Source: Didymodactylos carnosus (Eukaryota > Rotifera > Eurotatoria > Philodinida > Philodinidae). Taken from it: 64,000 nucleotides of DNA. Made by a program: the position numbers and the translations under genes. Location of the stretch: positions 1 through 64,000 of the forward strand of contig CAJNOQ010000129.1 of the NCBI GenBank assembly GCA_905250885.1, written 5' to 3'. Below, in pieces: positions 45,446 through 55,337 of the stretch; positions within the stretch are counted from its first letter, which is position 1; every line of letters starts with the position of its first letter. The notes under the pieces were generated by a model. It saw only the letters and a list, made by a program, of their open reading frames with translations, did no database searches and was not told where the DNA came from.

Positions 45446-47008
45446 TTATTTAGTAATAATCAAAGAGAGGGGTATTACTATTCTATTAGATAAATTAACT
45501 ATTTGATCAGTAAATATTGTAAGGCTAATTTCCATGTTCCCAAATAATTTGGTATAATCTGCTATTTGTTGTTTTAAACTCATTATAGAATCTGGTATAG
45601 AGCTGTTAACAGTAATAAACTTTAAAAATATTATCGTTTCGGTATATTGATTAGGTGATAATAATGTATTATTTAGATCTAACCTACTCCATTTCATTCC
45701 TTCTAAAACTAAATTAGGGAGTAGATTCCTTACAAAATTCTCTAATAAATCAAAGGGTATAGCGATAGGTATCTGCAACAACGTCTCAAAAATATAGAGA
45801 TCAGCTAAATTAGTAGCATTTTGAATATATGGATATTTTTGTTTTATATTATAATATTCTTGCTCTACACTTGAATAATGTAAATTTAAGGCAGTTAATT
45901 TTTTGTAATTTTCTAAAGTCTTAACTTTAACCACTATTACTGTAGCGACCAATCCCATTATTATAATCATTAATGGCTTAAAAATAAAAGAGCTAAAAAT
46001 ATTAAGCTTAGATATTGTCTTTAAATCTTTATTATATGCGGGGTAATTTCTTTGTTTATTAAATAGCTTCACAAAAATAGCATCAGAGAATTTATCGCTA
46101 TCAATACGTTGTTTGCCCAATAATGTGTTACTAGCTATACTTATTACTTGGTGTTGTCCGAATTTAGAATGAGCAAGTAGTGACTTTAATGGCTCATTCA
46201 CTATAATAATAATGCAAACTTTAAGCCCTAAGCTAACAATGTAATTTCTAGATTCTATTAAACAATCTTCAATCTCTTGTTCAATTATTCCTTGGATGTA
46301 AGGATCAGATGTGTTAGCTGGGTAATCAAAAGTTTGTATAGAAATAATATTAGCCTTATGTTTTACAATTAATTGTATTCCACTACTTTGCCAAATACAT
46401 ACAAAAACTTGTAAATGTTCCGCATATTCTGCCCTATCAACCTGCTTAATGATCTTATCAATCATTGTATTGAGTTCTAAAACTACAAAATAAATTCCCC
46501 CAAATTTAAGATTAGTGTTTAATAACACTTGGTCAAGTAATTTACTTAAAAATGGAGTATAATGAGAAGAGACGATTAAAGTATTCCATATTTTACTAGG
46601 TTTAGTAGTGATACTATAAACATTATAGCCCACTATATTATCTTTTGAAAGATACTCTTCTATAAATTTTTCAACAGGGTTAGCCTTAACTATTGAAGGG
46701 AGTACTGGCACTAAATCATGGCGAAGTTTACAATCAGAATTATTAAATAAAAAGCAAACATAAAACTTTTTAAATTTCTGAAAAAATTCTTTATACAACT
46801 CTAAATTTTCTTGATTTTCTACAGGTATAAATAAACTATCAACGATTTTATTATGTATAAAGGCAAAAAGAAACACTCCCTTATCGCCTATTAATATAAT
46901 AATATTTTTTCTACACAAAAAATAACTCAGTAAAAACTTCAGCATATTTTTTAAAAGAATTTTAATTTGTAAAAAATTGAATATTTTAAGCATAAATACT
47001 AGCTGCAA
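45446..47008 (-). CDS. Membrane protein with PilM/GspL-PilN-like layout
   Basis: 520 aa. A cytoplasmic part of about 340 residues, of actin-like-ATPase-like character at best (IIILIGDKGVFLFAFIHNKI, YAEHLQVFVCIWQSSGIQLI, YPANTSDPYIQGIIEQEIED), then one transmembrane helix at about 345-367 (FKPLMIIIMGLVATVIVVKV) and a periplasmic coiled coil and small domain. This is how GspL, or fused PilM and PilN, look. The real start may be one of the internal ATGs (MLKIFNFLQIK or MLKFLLSYFL) and not 47008. Downstream comes the PilO-like gene. Divergent from alaS with 104 bases between. Confidence 0.5.
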   Translation of the reverse strand: MQLVFMLKIFNFLQIKILLKNMLKFLLSYFLCRKNIIILIGDKGVFLFAFIHNKIVDSLFIPVENQENLELYKEFFQKFKKFYVCFLFNNSDCKLRHDLVPVLPSIVKANPVEKFIEEYLSKDNIVGYNVYSITTKPSKIWNTLIVSSHYTPFLSKLLDQVLLNTNLKFGGIYFVVLELNTMIDKIIKQVDRAEYAEHLQVFVCIWQSSGIQLIVKHKANIISIQTFDYPANTSDPYIQGIIEQEIEDCLIESRNYIVSLGLKVCIIIIVNEPLKSLLAHSKFGQHQVISIASNTLLGKQRIDSDKFSDAIFVKLFNKQRNYPAYNKDLKTISKLNIFSSFIFKPLMIIIMGLVATVIVVKVKTLENYKKLTALNLHYSSVEQEYYNIKQKYPYIQNATNLADLYIFETLLQIPIAIPFDLLENFVRNLLPNLVLEGMKWSRLDLNNTLLSPNQYTETIIFLKFITVNSSIPDSIMSLKQQIADYTKLFGNMEISLTIFTDQIVNLSNRIVIPLSLIITK

Positions 47009-47112
47009 ATTATATATTATTTAGAAATTGTTAGAGAACTTACTATACGTTACAAAATCTTTTGAGTATAAAAGACTATAAAATAAAATATTTTCTTAAA
47101 GGCAATTGTTAA

Positions 47113-49788
47113 ATGATTAAACTTACCACTGAAGAGATTAGAAGTAAATTTATAAGTTATTTTATGGCAAATAACCATATTCATATTCCATCTAGCTCTT
47201 TAATACCTCATAATGATCCTAGCTTAATGTTTGTTAATTCCGGGATGGTACAATTTAAGAATGTCTTTACCGGTCAAGAAGCCAGAAATTATACTAAAGC
47301 TACCACTAGTCAAAAATCACTTAGGGCAGGAGGTAAACATAATGATCTAGAAAATGTTGGTTATACAGCAAGGCATCATACATTTTTTGAAATGTTGGGC
47401 AATTTTTCTTTTGGCGATTATTTTAAAGAAGAAGCAATATATCATACCTGGACTCTTTTGACCCAGGAATTTGCTATAGCGAAAGAGAAATTATATGTTA
47501 CTGTTTATCATACTGATGAGGAGGCAGCTTCTTATTGGAAAAAAATTGCTAACTTAAGTGATAATCGGATTATTAGAATTAAAACCAATGATAATTTTTG
47601 GTCCATGGGAGATATAGGTCCTTGTGGCCCCTGTTCAGAAGTTTTTTATGATCATGGTGATCACATAAAAGGAGGATTACCCGGAACAAGAGAACAGGAT
47701 GGGGATCGCTTTATCGAAATCTGGAATATGGTATTTATGCAATTCGAGCAATTAGATGCTAATACTCGAATAGAATTACCTAACAAGTCTATTGATACTG
47801 GAATGGGGCTTGAACGTATTAGTGCGGTTATGCAAAATGTTCACGATAATTACGAGATAGATTTATTTAAAGAAATAATTGACTATACCGAACACATAGT
47901 AAAAGTAAAGGCTGAAGGGAACGCACAGTTCTCGTATCGGGTTATTGCTGATCATTTACGTGCATGCGCTTTTTTAATTAGCGACGGTATTATACCGTCA
48001 AATGAAGGCAGAGGATATGTACTCAGACGCATCATGCGTCGAAGTATAAGACATGCTCACATACTTGGCAGTACTGAACCTTTAATGCATAGATTACTGC
48101 CAAAATTAGTAGAGCTTATGGGCAATGCTTACCCTGAATTAAAAAGAGCAGAAGATTTTATTAGTAATATTTTAGAGCAAGAAGAATTACGCTTTAAATT
48201 GACGTTAGAACGCGGCTTAAAATTACTCGATGAAGAACTTATCCACGCACAGCCTAACTCTTTTCTATCTGGTGAAGTAGCTTTCAAATTATATGATACA
48301 TATGGGTTCCCTATTGATTTAACTGAAGAAATATTAAAAAATAAGCAGGTCTCAATTGAGCTTGAGAGCTTTAATAATAAGATGCAAGAACAAAAAGAAA
48401 GAGCGCGAAAATCCTGGAAAGGCTCCAATGAAGCAAAAACAGATAAAATTTGGTTTGAGCTTCACGCTACCTTTGGTAGCACTGAATTTTTAGGCTATAC
48501 TCTAAATCAGCTAGAAGGTAAAGTATTAGCTTTAATTAAGAGTAACACTTTAGTGAATAGTGTAGAAAGACTAAAAGATAAATTCCTCTTAATTAGCAAC
48601 CAAACCCCTTTTTATGGGGAAGCAGGCGGGCAAATGGGAGATATTGGGTTTATAAGAACTGCGAACTGTACGATTAAGGTAATTGATACTTTAAAATACA
48701 TCGGTGGTATAATAGCCCATGTCTGTATTTTGGAAAGAGGAGAGGGGATTAAAATAGGAGACAATGCTGATTTTACTATTGATGTTCAATACCGTCAAAA
48801 TTTAAAGATTCATCATTCTGCAACTCATATATTACATGCAGTCTTACATCAAACACTAGGCAAGCATGTAACTCAGAAAGGTTCACTGGTAGCACATGAT
48901 CGTCTACGTTTTGATATTAGCCATATGAGTAGCTTAACCGAAGAACAAATTATCCTAATTGAAGAGAAGGTGAATCAAATTATTAGGGAAAATTCTAAAG
49001 TTACTACTACTTTAATGTCTACTCAGGACGCTATTCAATCAGGAGCTGTAGCATTATTCGGAGAGAAGTATGATTCTGAAGTAAGAGTAGTATCAATGGG
49101 CAGTAATGTAATTAATGGCAAAGCTTATTCTTTAGAGCTATGTGGGGGCACACATGTTACTAGAACAGGCGATATTGGGGTATTTAAAATTATCAGTGAA
49201 TATGCAATTGCAGCAGGCATTCGAAGAATAGAAGCTGTTTGCGGAGAATTTGTATTAAAATTAATGAAGCATAATGATTCTATTCTGGATAATTTATCTT
49301 CGATCTTAAAAACAAATAGAGATGTATTAACAGATAAAGTAAAAGAGCTAGTAAGTAGTAAAAAAGAACTAACAGAGCAGATAATGGCTTTGCAGATTTC
49401 TATGCTTGACCTGGATGAGAAACAAATTATTCTAGATTCTCTCGAAATATCAGGAATAAAATTGATTTATAAATTAGTAAAAAATATTGATAATAAAATA
49501 TTACGCTTGTCAGCAGAGCAAATATCTAATAAATGTAATGATTTAGTAATTGTATATATCAATAAAGCTAGTAAATTATCTGTAACCGTGGCTGTTAGTA
49601 AAGAGATTATTAATAAAGTACACGCAGGTAATTTGGCTAAATCAATTTCTATATTTCTTGGTGGTTCTGGCGGAGGTGGGCAGGCCAATATAGCACAAGC
49701 GGGAGGTGTGGATACAAGCAAAATAAACCTTTTACCCAACAAAATAAAAGATTTACTAACAGACTTAATGAATCTTAGTTTGCAGTAA
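47113..49788 (+). CDS. alaS: Alanyl-tRNA synthetase
   Basis: 891 aa, full length. Class II core at the N-terminus (SSSLIPHNDPSLMFVNSGMV, VGYTARHHTFFEMLGNFSFG), tRNA recognition in the middle, and the editing domain with HHSATHILHAVLHQTLGKHV and CGGTHVTRTGDIGVF, whose His and Cys bind zinc. The C-terminal DHHA1 part has GGSGGGGQANIAQAGG. No breaks, in contrast to leuS in this window. Confidence 0.96.
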   Translation: MIKLTTEEIRSKFISYFMANNHIHIPSSSLIPHNDPSLMFVNSGMVQFKNVFTGQEARNYTKATTSQKSLRAGGKHNDLENVGYTARHHTFFEMLGNFSFGDYFKEEAIYHTWTLLTQEFAIAKEKLYVTVYHTDEEAASYWKKIANLSDNRIIRIKTNDNFWSMGDIGPCGPCSEVFYDHGDHIKGGLPGTREQDGDRFIEIWNMVFMQFEQLDANTRIELPNKSIDTGMGLERISAVMQNVHDNYEIDLFKEIIDYTEHIVKVKAEGNAQFSYRVIADHLRACAFLISDGIIPSNEGRGYVLRRIMRRSIRHAHILGSTEPLMHRLLPKLVELMGNAYPELKRAEDFISNILEQEELRFKLTLERGLKLLDEELIHAQPNSFLSGEVAFKLYDTYGFPIDLTEEILKNKQVSIELESFNNKMQEQKERARKSWKGSNEAKTDKIWFELHATFGSTEFLGYTLNQLEGKVLALIKSNTLVNSVERLKDKFLLISNQTPFYGEAGGQMGDIGFIRTANCTIKVIDTLKYIGGIIAHVCILERGEGIKIGDNADFTIDVQYRQNLKIHHSATHILHAVLHQTLGKHVTQKGSLVAHDRLRFDISHMSSLTEEQIILIEEKVNQIIRENSKVTTTLMSTQDAIQSGAVALFGEKYDSEVRVVSMGSNVINGKAYSLELCGGTHVTRTGDIGVFKIISEYAIAAGIRRIEAVCGEFVLKLMKHNDSILDNLSSILKTNRDVLTDKVKELVSSKKELTEQIMALQISMLDLDEKQIILDSLEISGIKLIYKLVKNIDNKILRLSAEQISNKCNDLVIVYINKASKLSVTVAVSKEIINKVHAGNLAKSISIFLGGSGGGGQANIAQAGGVDTSKINLLPNKIKDLLTDLMNLSLQ

Positions 49789-49997
49789 AAAATCACTTCA
49801 AAACCAATGTAATACGATATTTTTACCACATATAATGTTTAGGAGTTTATTGGTAGTATTATTTTAAGCTTTTAAGTATTAATATGATGATGTATAATGC
49901 ATGGGTGAAGTGTTTAGCAATTTGTATTAAACGAATTAGTAATACTAGTATGTGTTTTAAAGAATTGGACTTGAAAATAGGTTTCTTCTAAAATACT

Positions 49998-50134
49998 AGA
50001 CTCCTTCGCAATGTGCTTCTGCTCAAGGGCCTAAGCCAGGCTTTTCGCTTTAAAATAGTGTATTTGAATATGCTATTTTTTGAGCCTAGACTAATCGACC
50101 AAATGAATAGAAGTAATGTTAAGCAAAGAAGTCT
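49998..50134. mobile_element. MITE family B-like element, copy 4
   Basis: 137 bp with ends AGACTCCTTCGCA and, inverted, AGACTTCTTTGC, close to the IS5 tip AGACTTCTTGCA. The interior is only loosely like the other copies. It lies between alaS and pal, in an otherwise empty 470-base stretch. Confidence 0.5.
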
Positions 50135-50260
50135 AATAAAAGAATAAGCTTAAGCAATATCTAAGGTGTAATAGCACGCACATCTTAGTATTTTTCAAAA
50201 AAACAATTCTCTAAAGCAAAAGAGTATAAATCAATTAATTAACCTTATAAGGAGTTTGTT

Positions 50261-50725
50261 ATGCTACTAAAAAAATCCGCAATAGCTTTTCTAGCGCTAT
50301 TCTTACTTTCTGGCTGTTATACCAAAAAACAGAGCACTACTATTGCTGCTGTAGGCCATCCCACCGAATATACTAAATTATCTGATTTCGAGAAAACTGT
50401 TGGTGATAGAGTGCATTTTGATTATAATAGGTCAGACCTTTCCCCTACTGCAAAAGGACAATTACATAAACAAGCATGTTGGCTAAAAAGACATAGCAAC
50501 ATAAAAGCTACTATTGAAGGCCATTGTGATGCTAGAGGTACCAGAGAGTATAACTTAGCGTTAGGTGAAAGAAGAGCAGAAGCAGTATCACAATACTTAC
50601 AAAGTCAAGGAGTTGACAAAAGTAGATTAGATACTATTTCTTATGGTAAAGAAAAGCCAGCTGTAATTGGTGACACTGAAGCTTCATGGTCCCAAAATCG
50701 TAGAGCCGTAACTATTGTGAAATAA
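50261..50725 (+). CDS. pal: Peptidoglycan-associated lipoprotein Pal
   Basis: 154 aa. Lipoprotein signal with lipobox LLSGC (Cys at residue 19), then an OmpA-like domain: VHFDYNRSDLSPTAKGQLHK, TIEGHCDARGTREYNLALGE, RAEAVSQYLQSQGVDKSRLD and SYGKEKP. It binds diaminopimelate in peptidoglycan and links to TolB in the Tol-Pal system. Start supported by AAGGAG about eight bases upstream. tolB is not adjacent in this window. Confidence 0.95.
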   Translation: MLLKKSAIAFLALFLLSGCYTKKQSTTIAAVGHPTEYTKLSDFEKTVGDRVHFDYNRSDLSPTAKGQLHKQACWLKRHSNIKATIEGHCDARGTREYNLALGERRAEAVSQYLQSQGVDKSRLDTISYGKEKPAVIGDTEASWSQNRRAVTIVK

Positions 50726-50805
50726 TTACTTCAGCGTACAGCCCAAAAAGGTGCAGAATTGGTTAAATAATTTTTAAGTTTTGATAAGACTTAAAAGGTA
50801 AAATT

Positions 50806-50948
50806 AGATCTCTTTTGCAACTAGTATCGAGCAGGAAATTTCAAGAGACTCTTTGCTTCAAACCGCAGCGTACTGGGGTGTACACGAGGATTTGAATCTA
50901 GATTTAAGGTACGAATTACCTGCTCGATACGAATTTTAAAAGAGGACT
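50806..50948. mobile_element. MITE family B, copy 2
   Basis: 143 bp, ends AGATCTCTTTTGCAAC and AAAAGAGGACT, inner inverted pair ATCGAGCAGG/CCTGCTCGAT, flanked by ATT on both sides as a probable 3-bp target repeat. Interior words GTACGCTGCGG (inverted) and AGATTTAAGGTACGAATTAC are shared with copies at 38479 and 51790. The rest of the 397-base interval between pal and ruvX has no gene. Confidence 0.75.
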
Positions 50949-51122
50949 ATTGACATTAGAGGCTTCAATTTTACTATAAGAGTATACTGCTTGTACCCGA
51001 AAGTTGGTATACGATATTTTTGCAAACAAACTATTTAGTACAGGCTTAAACGCTTGCAATCGCTATTATATATCAATTACTGATTCTTACTTTATTCCGA
51101 AATTCGCGTAAGTAGTCTTCTT

Positions 51123-51590
51123 CTAAAGAAGTTTTTGCATGGAATTTAAAGTAGTTTCTAAAAGCATGCTTGCAGCTATGGCATCATCTTTATTATTACG
51201 TTCTCGTCTTGTAAAGCCTAGAGATTTCAATAAGCTATTGGCAGCTTTGGATGAAAGCCTTTCATCTTGTAGATAAATTGGAAGATCGGTAGCAAGGCTT
51301 AAGGTATCAGTAAATTTTAATAGAATTGTCGTTTGGTCGCTAACGGTTCCATCCATATTAATTGGTAAGCCTATAACTATTCCACAAGCTGAACAGCTAG
51401 TAGTTAAATTTAATATAGCTTTAATTTTTTCTTTTTTATCAATTTGGTATATAGTATTAAAAGGCATAGCGATAATTTTGCTAGGATCGGAGAGAGCAAG
51501 ACCTGTTTTCCGCATTCCATAGTCAATTGCTATAATTGGTTTGTTAACTTGTAATAGTGCTTTAAATTCTAGGAGAGTTTTGATAATCAT
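51123..51590 (-). CDS. ruvX: Holliday-junction resolvase-like/pre-16S rRNA nuclease YqgF
   Basis: 155 aa RNase H-like fold: IIAIDYGMRKTGLALSDPSK with the first catalytic Asp, VIGLPINMDGTVSDQT, YLQDERLSSKAANSLLKSLG with the Glu, and NNKDDAIAASMLLE with the last Asp. Family members process the 5' end of 16S rRNA. Intact, single gene, flanked by MITE-bearing spacers. Confidence 0.92.
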   Translation of the reverse strand: MIIKTLLEFKALLQVNKPIIAIDYGMRKTGLALSDPSKIIAMPFNTIYQIDKKEKIKAILNLTTSCSACGIVIGLPINMDGTVSDQTTILLKFTDTLSLATDLPIYLQDERLSSKAANSLLKSLGFTRRERNNKDDAIAASMLLETTLNSMQKLL

Positions 51591-51789
51591 ACTAGCTCAA
51601 TTAATATCTGTATTATATAATTAATCTATAGGTTATGTAAATAAAAAGTCGGATTCCTTTTTAAGGATCTTGCCTTGAACTTTATACTGCTTATACTTCA
51701 AGAGTTCTTATTTTTTTGAATAGACTTATGCAGGAAATCTAATGGCGGGCGGGCGTAGTGTAATGCCAGCACGTCAGTCATAATAAAAT

Positions 51790-51930
51790 AGACCCCTTTC
51801 GCAGTTTGTATCGAGTTGATGATTTACGTCGAATCTAGGCTCTAATCCTCAGCGGTGCCCCGTACGTTAAGGATTGAAGCGAAGAGTTCGCTTCAAATTC
51901 CCTGCGCGATGTGAGCCCAGAAAGAGGTCT
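51790..51930. mobile_element. MITE family B, copy 3
   Basis: 141 bp with ends AGACCCCTTTCGCAG and AGAAAGAGGTCT, flanked by AAT on both sides. The interior has ATCGAGTTGATGATTTACGT and an internal hairpin GAAGCGAAGAGTTCGCTTC. Lies between ruvX and eptA. At 51720-51738 a mini-palindrome AGACTTATGCAGGAAATCT looks like two element tips fused. Confidence 0.75.
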
Positions 51931-52026
51931 AATAAAAAACAATTCTTGAGACCAAATGAGTATATCTCAAAATCGCACATTACAAATTCAAGTTTGCTTA
52001 TAATAATTATTCTTTAACATAACCAT

Positions 52027-53604
52027 ATGATAAAACTGCTGCGTAAACACTTAGATCCGGGATTAATTACTCTCTCTTTAACTTTTGCATTTATTTACTT
52101 ATGCCTATTTAATTCGGTAATTTTTTCTTATAAATTTAGTTACTATAAGGTAACCTTTTTTACGGCTATACTAGAATTAGCTAAAGATGCTGTTTATATT
52201 TATGTTTTTACTTTTATTATTTTCTTAGGACTAACGATTCAGCGTCTGGTTTTTATAATAGGAACAATATTATTATTTATAACCGGGGCGATTGCTAGTT
52301 ATTATTTATATTATTTTAAAATTTCCCCTACTAAGGAAATGATGGGGAGCTTTTTTTCTACTCACTTTAATGAATTATATGAAATTATCAGTATCAAATT
52401 ACTGCTGTGGTTAGGCTTGAGCTTATTTACTTGCATATATTCTATGAAATATTTTTCATTTGCTAATAGTAAATTATTAAGTCACAAACTATTATCAGCA
52501 GTTTGCTTATTCTTTACTATTAACAATATTATTACCCCACAATTTAAATTATTAAGTCAGTATTTTCCTATCCAATATTTACATAATAGTTACTTATATA
52601 TGGCTATAAATAGCAAAATAGCCGTAAGTCAGGAAAATATAAATCAAAAATTCTCTTTTATTGATAAAGCAGATGATGACCTTATTGTAGTACTGGTAAT
52701 AGGAGAATCAGCAAGATTTGATCATTTCGGTATAAATGGTTATTATAGGAGGACTACTCCCTATTTAAACTCTATTAACAATCTTTTTTCATTTAAAGCT
52801 CAGTCCTCATCTAACCATACCTACCTTGCCGTCCCTTCTCTTATGTCTAGGTACACAAGTAGGAATTTAGATAAAAGTCTAGATGAGACTAGCTTGTTAT
52901 CAGTTTTCACGTACTTAGGGTTTAATACTCACTGGATTGGAACACAAACTCTACTACAATATTTAAAAGGTAAAAAGCACTCCACAATTTATGATGAAGT
53001 GAAATTTGCTATGATTCCGGGAGGATCTGCATTGTTAAAAATGAATGATTACGATGGAAAAATGCTACCTTATATCGAACAATTTTTAGGGGATAGTAAA
53101 GGGAAAAAGCTTATAGTGGTTCATACCTCAGGAAGCCATTGGAATTATTCTGCTAGATACCCTAAAGAATTTCAAAAATTTACTCCAGGATGTAATAAAG
53201 TTGCTAAATCAGATCCTAGTACTTGTACTATTGAAGGGTTGATCAATGATTATGATAATTCTATTCTGTATACAGATTTTTTTTTATTTAGCCTAGTAGA
53301 ATTACTAAAGAACAATAATGGTTTTTTAATATATGTTTCTGATCATGCGGAGTCATTAGGGGAAAATGGTTATTATGGACACGGAGGACCGTTAATACCC
53401 GAACAAACCACTATACCTTTTATAGTTTGGGTATCGGATCCATTTAAAATACGTCATCTTGAACTAGTGAAAGCTATAGAAACTCATTCAGGTTCTGAAT
53501 TAAGTCATGATTATGTGTTTCATTCCATACTTGATTGTGCTGGAATACAGGCTAAAGTGATTGATAAAAATTTAAGTATATGTGAGAAGCTGAAGGATGG
53601 TTAA
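52027..53604 (+). CDS. eptA: Phosphoethanolamine transferase, EptA/sulfatase family
   Basis: 525 aa. Five N-terminal membrane helices (to about residue 175), then a periplasmic alkaline-phosphatase-like domain: VLVIGESARFDHFGINGYYR, QSSSNHTYLAVPSLMSRYTS with the nucleophile Thr/Ser region, VVHTSGSHWNYSARYP and YVSDHAESLGENGYYGHGG, the metal ligands. It transfers phosphoethanolamine from phosphatidylethanolamine to lipid A or core sugar. It overlaps lpxB by eight bases, so they are translated together. Exact substrate cannot be told; EptA is the closest by layout. Confidence 0.82.
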   Translation: MIKLLRKHLDPGLITLSLTFAFIYLCLFNSVIFSYKFSYYKVTFFTAILELAKDAVYIYVFTFIIFLGLTIQRLVFIIGTILLFITGAIASYYLYYFKISPTKEMMGSFFSTHFNELYEIISIKLLLWLGLSLFTCIYSMKYFSFANSKLLSHKLLSAVCLFFTINNIITPQFKLLSQYFPIQYLHNSYLYMAINSKIAVSQENINQKFSFIDKADDDLIVVLVIGESARFDHFGINGYYRRTTPYLNSINNLFSFKAQSSSNHTYLAVPSLMSRYTSRNLDKSLDETSLLSVFTYLGFNTHWIGTQTLLQYLKGKKHSTIYDEVKFAMIPGGSALLKMNDYDGKMLPYIEQFLGDSKGKKLIVVHTSGSHWNYSARYPKEFQKFTPGCNKVAKSDPSTCTIEGLINDYDNSILYTDFFLFSLVELLKNNNGFLIYVSDHAESLGENGYYGHGGPLIPEQTTIPFIVWVSDPFKIRHLELVKAIETHSGSELSHDYVFHSILDCAGIQAKVIDKNLSICEKLKDG

Positions 53605-54799
53605 GGTTTATTTAATTGCTGGTGAAAGTTCAGGTGATTTTATAGGAAGCCATTTAATAGCAAGCCTTAATAATCTTTATACAATAGAAGAAGAAAATAT
53701 TGAATTCGTAGGGGTAGGAGGGGGATTAATGGAAAAAGCTGGGATGAAGGAAAGTCTTTTTTCTATTAAACAAATAAGTTTTATGGGGTTTATGGAAATA
53801 TTACCTCATCTTTTTAAGATTACTAAATTAATTAAACAAGTGGTTAGGGATATTGAGCGGCAAAAGCCAAACTTATTAATTACTATAGATTCTCCTGGCT
53901 TTACTTATAGAGTAGTGCAGAAAATTCGAAAGCTAAGACCCAATTTAAAGATTCTTCATATTGTTGCTCCGCCAGTTTGGGCGTATAAGCCTTCGCGAGC
54001 ATTAAAATATGCTAGGGTTTATGATTATTTATTTGTTTTATTACCATTTGAGCCTCCTTATTTTCAGAAAGTAGGGTTAGACTGCCGTTATATTGGCCAC
54101 CCCATTATAGAGCAAAATTTTCATGAAGAAAAAACTAAGAAACAGTTAAGAGAAGAATTGCAACTATATCACAATACTTTAATGCCAAAGATAAATTTGG
54201 ATACCCGAATCTTATCAGTTACTTGTGGAAGTCGTAAGGGTGAGATAGTAAGGCATATGCCGGTTTTTGTTAAGGCAATCAATATAGTGGCTAGGCAGTA
54301 TCCTAATCTATTAGTAATATTTGTTTTGGCGGATATAGAACATCAAGCTTTACTTAAACCTTTCTTCACCGATACAGAGTTCAGCTACTGCTTTTCAACC
54401 AATCGTTTAAAGGTTTTTGCAGCTTCGGATATTGCCTTAGCTAAGTCTGGTACTAACACTTTAGAGATAGCTGCTTGTAATACACCTATGGTTGTTGCCT
54501 ATAAATTAAACTTAGTAAGTTACTGGCTAATAAAATTTTTGATAAAAGTCAACTATATTTCTCTGATTAACATAGTAGCAGACAGAGAAATATTACCAGA
54601 ATTAATACAGTTCAATTGTACTAGCTTGAAAATAGCTAAGGCATTAATCTCATTGTTAACTAATAAGGATCAAGCGGATAAACAATTAAAAGAAAGTAGA
54701 AAAATTCTAATAGAATTAGGTTTTAATCTCCTTCATTCTCCCTCGCACATAGCGGCCACTATAATCAAAAATGAATATCTCTCTAAAATAGACCCTTAA
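53597..54799 (+). CDS. lpxB: Lipid-A-disaccharide synthase
   Basis: 400 aa GT-B glycosyltransferase that makes the beta-1,6 disaccharide of lipid A from UDP-diacylglucosamine and lipid X. KVYLIAGESSGDFIGSHLIA at the start, [51 protein letters not shown] and AKSGTNTLEIAACNTPMVVA are all standard. Intact. The tandem duplication begins inside it at 53809 (after about 70 codons), so the 3' part recurs at 61319. Confidence 0.95.
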   Translation: MVKVYLIAGESSGDFIGSHLIASLNNLYTIEEENIEFVGVGGGLMEKAGMKESLFSIKQISFMGFMEILPHLFKITKLIKQVVRDIERQKPNLLITIDSPGFTYRVVQKIRKLRPNLKILHIVAPPVWAYKPSRALKYARVYDYLFVLLPFEPPYFQKVGLDCRYIGHPIIEQNFHEEKTKKQLREELQLYHNTLMPKINLDTRILSVTCGSRKGEIVRHMPVFVKAINIVARQYPNLLVIFVLADIEHQALLKPFFTDTEFSYCFSTNRLKVFAASDIALAKSGTNTLEIAACNTPMVVAYKLNLVSYWLIKFLIKVNYISLINIVADREILPELIQFNCTSLKIAKALISLLTNKDQADKQLKESRKILIELGFNLLHSPSHIAATIIKNEYLSKIDP

Positions 54800-55337
54800 C
54801 TTATTCAACCTTTAATTGACTATAATAGCCTCCTTCTAATTTTGCCCTCTTAACGCGGGTTAATTAACACCAGTCATTACTTTATTACACCACTTTTTCA
54901 CAATTTAATTGACTTGCATTTTTTTAAATGTAAAAATTAATACTAATAAATTTATTAATTTATTTTTAATTCTTTTGTCCCATTTAATTAAGGTCATTTT
55001 AAGGGGGATTCTATAATTAAAATTAAATAATACTCCCAAAACCTAATATAATCATTTGCTTTTAAGAGTTGTTTTTCATTTGATACTGCTCGTAGCTGAA
55101 GAGTTAGGAAACGATAGAATCAACTTTAAGAAACGCTAGGAGTGTTCAAGCTCCAGGAGCCCAGAGTATCTTATATACGTAAGCATCTGAGCACTAGAAC
55201 AATGAGGAAGCCAATCCTTGAAGTTTACCGGGGATATAAATAGCGCCAGGAAAATCTACGAGATGGATCCCAAATGGTGAGTTAAAGGGAGCGTGGTAAA
55301 CAGACCTACTAAATTAACTTAAAAATAGGAAAAAATA
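54800..55337. other. Leader region of the autotransporter gene
   Basis: 538 bases without a gene. It holds AT-rich DNA (54890-55060), then a more mixed block 55080-55320 with the small inverted pair GCTCCAGGAGC near 55150. It probably contains the promoter and a long 5' leader of the autotransporter gene. Duplicated at 62310-62847. Confidence 0.4.

Noticed and set aside
50870-50910. tRNA-like T-loop word (GATTCAAATCC on the minus strand)
   Set aside because: No acceptor or anticodon stem can be built around it, and it lies in a repeated MITE interior.
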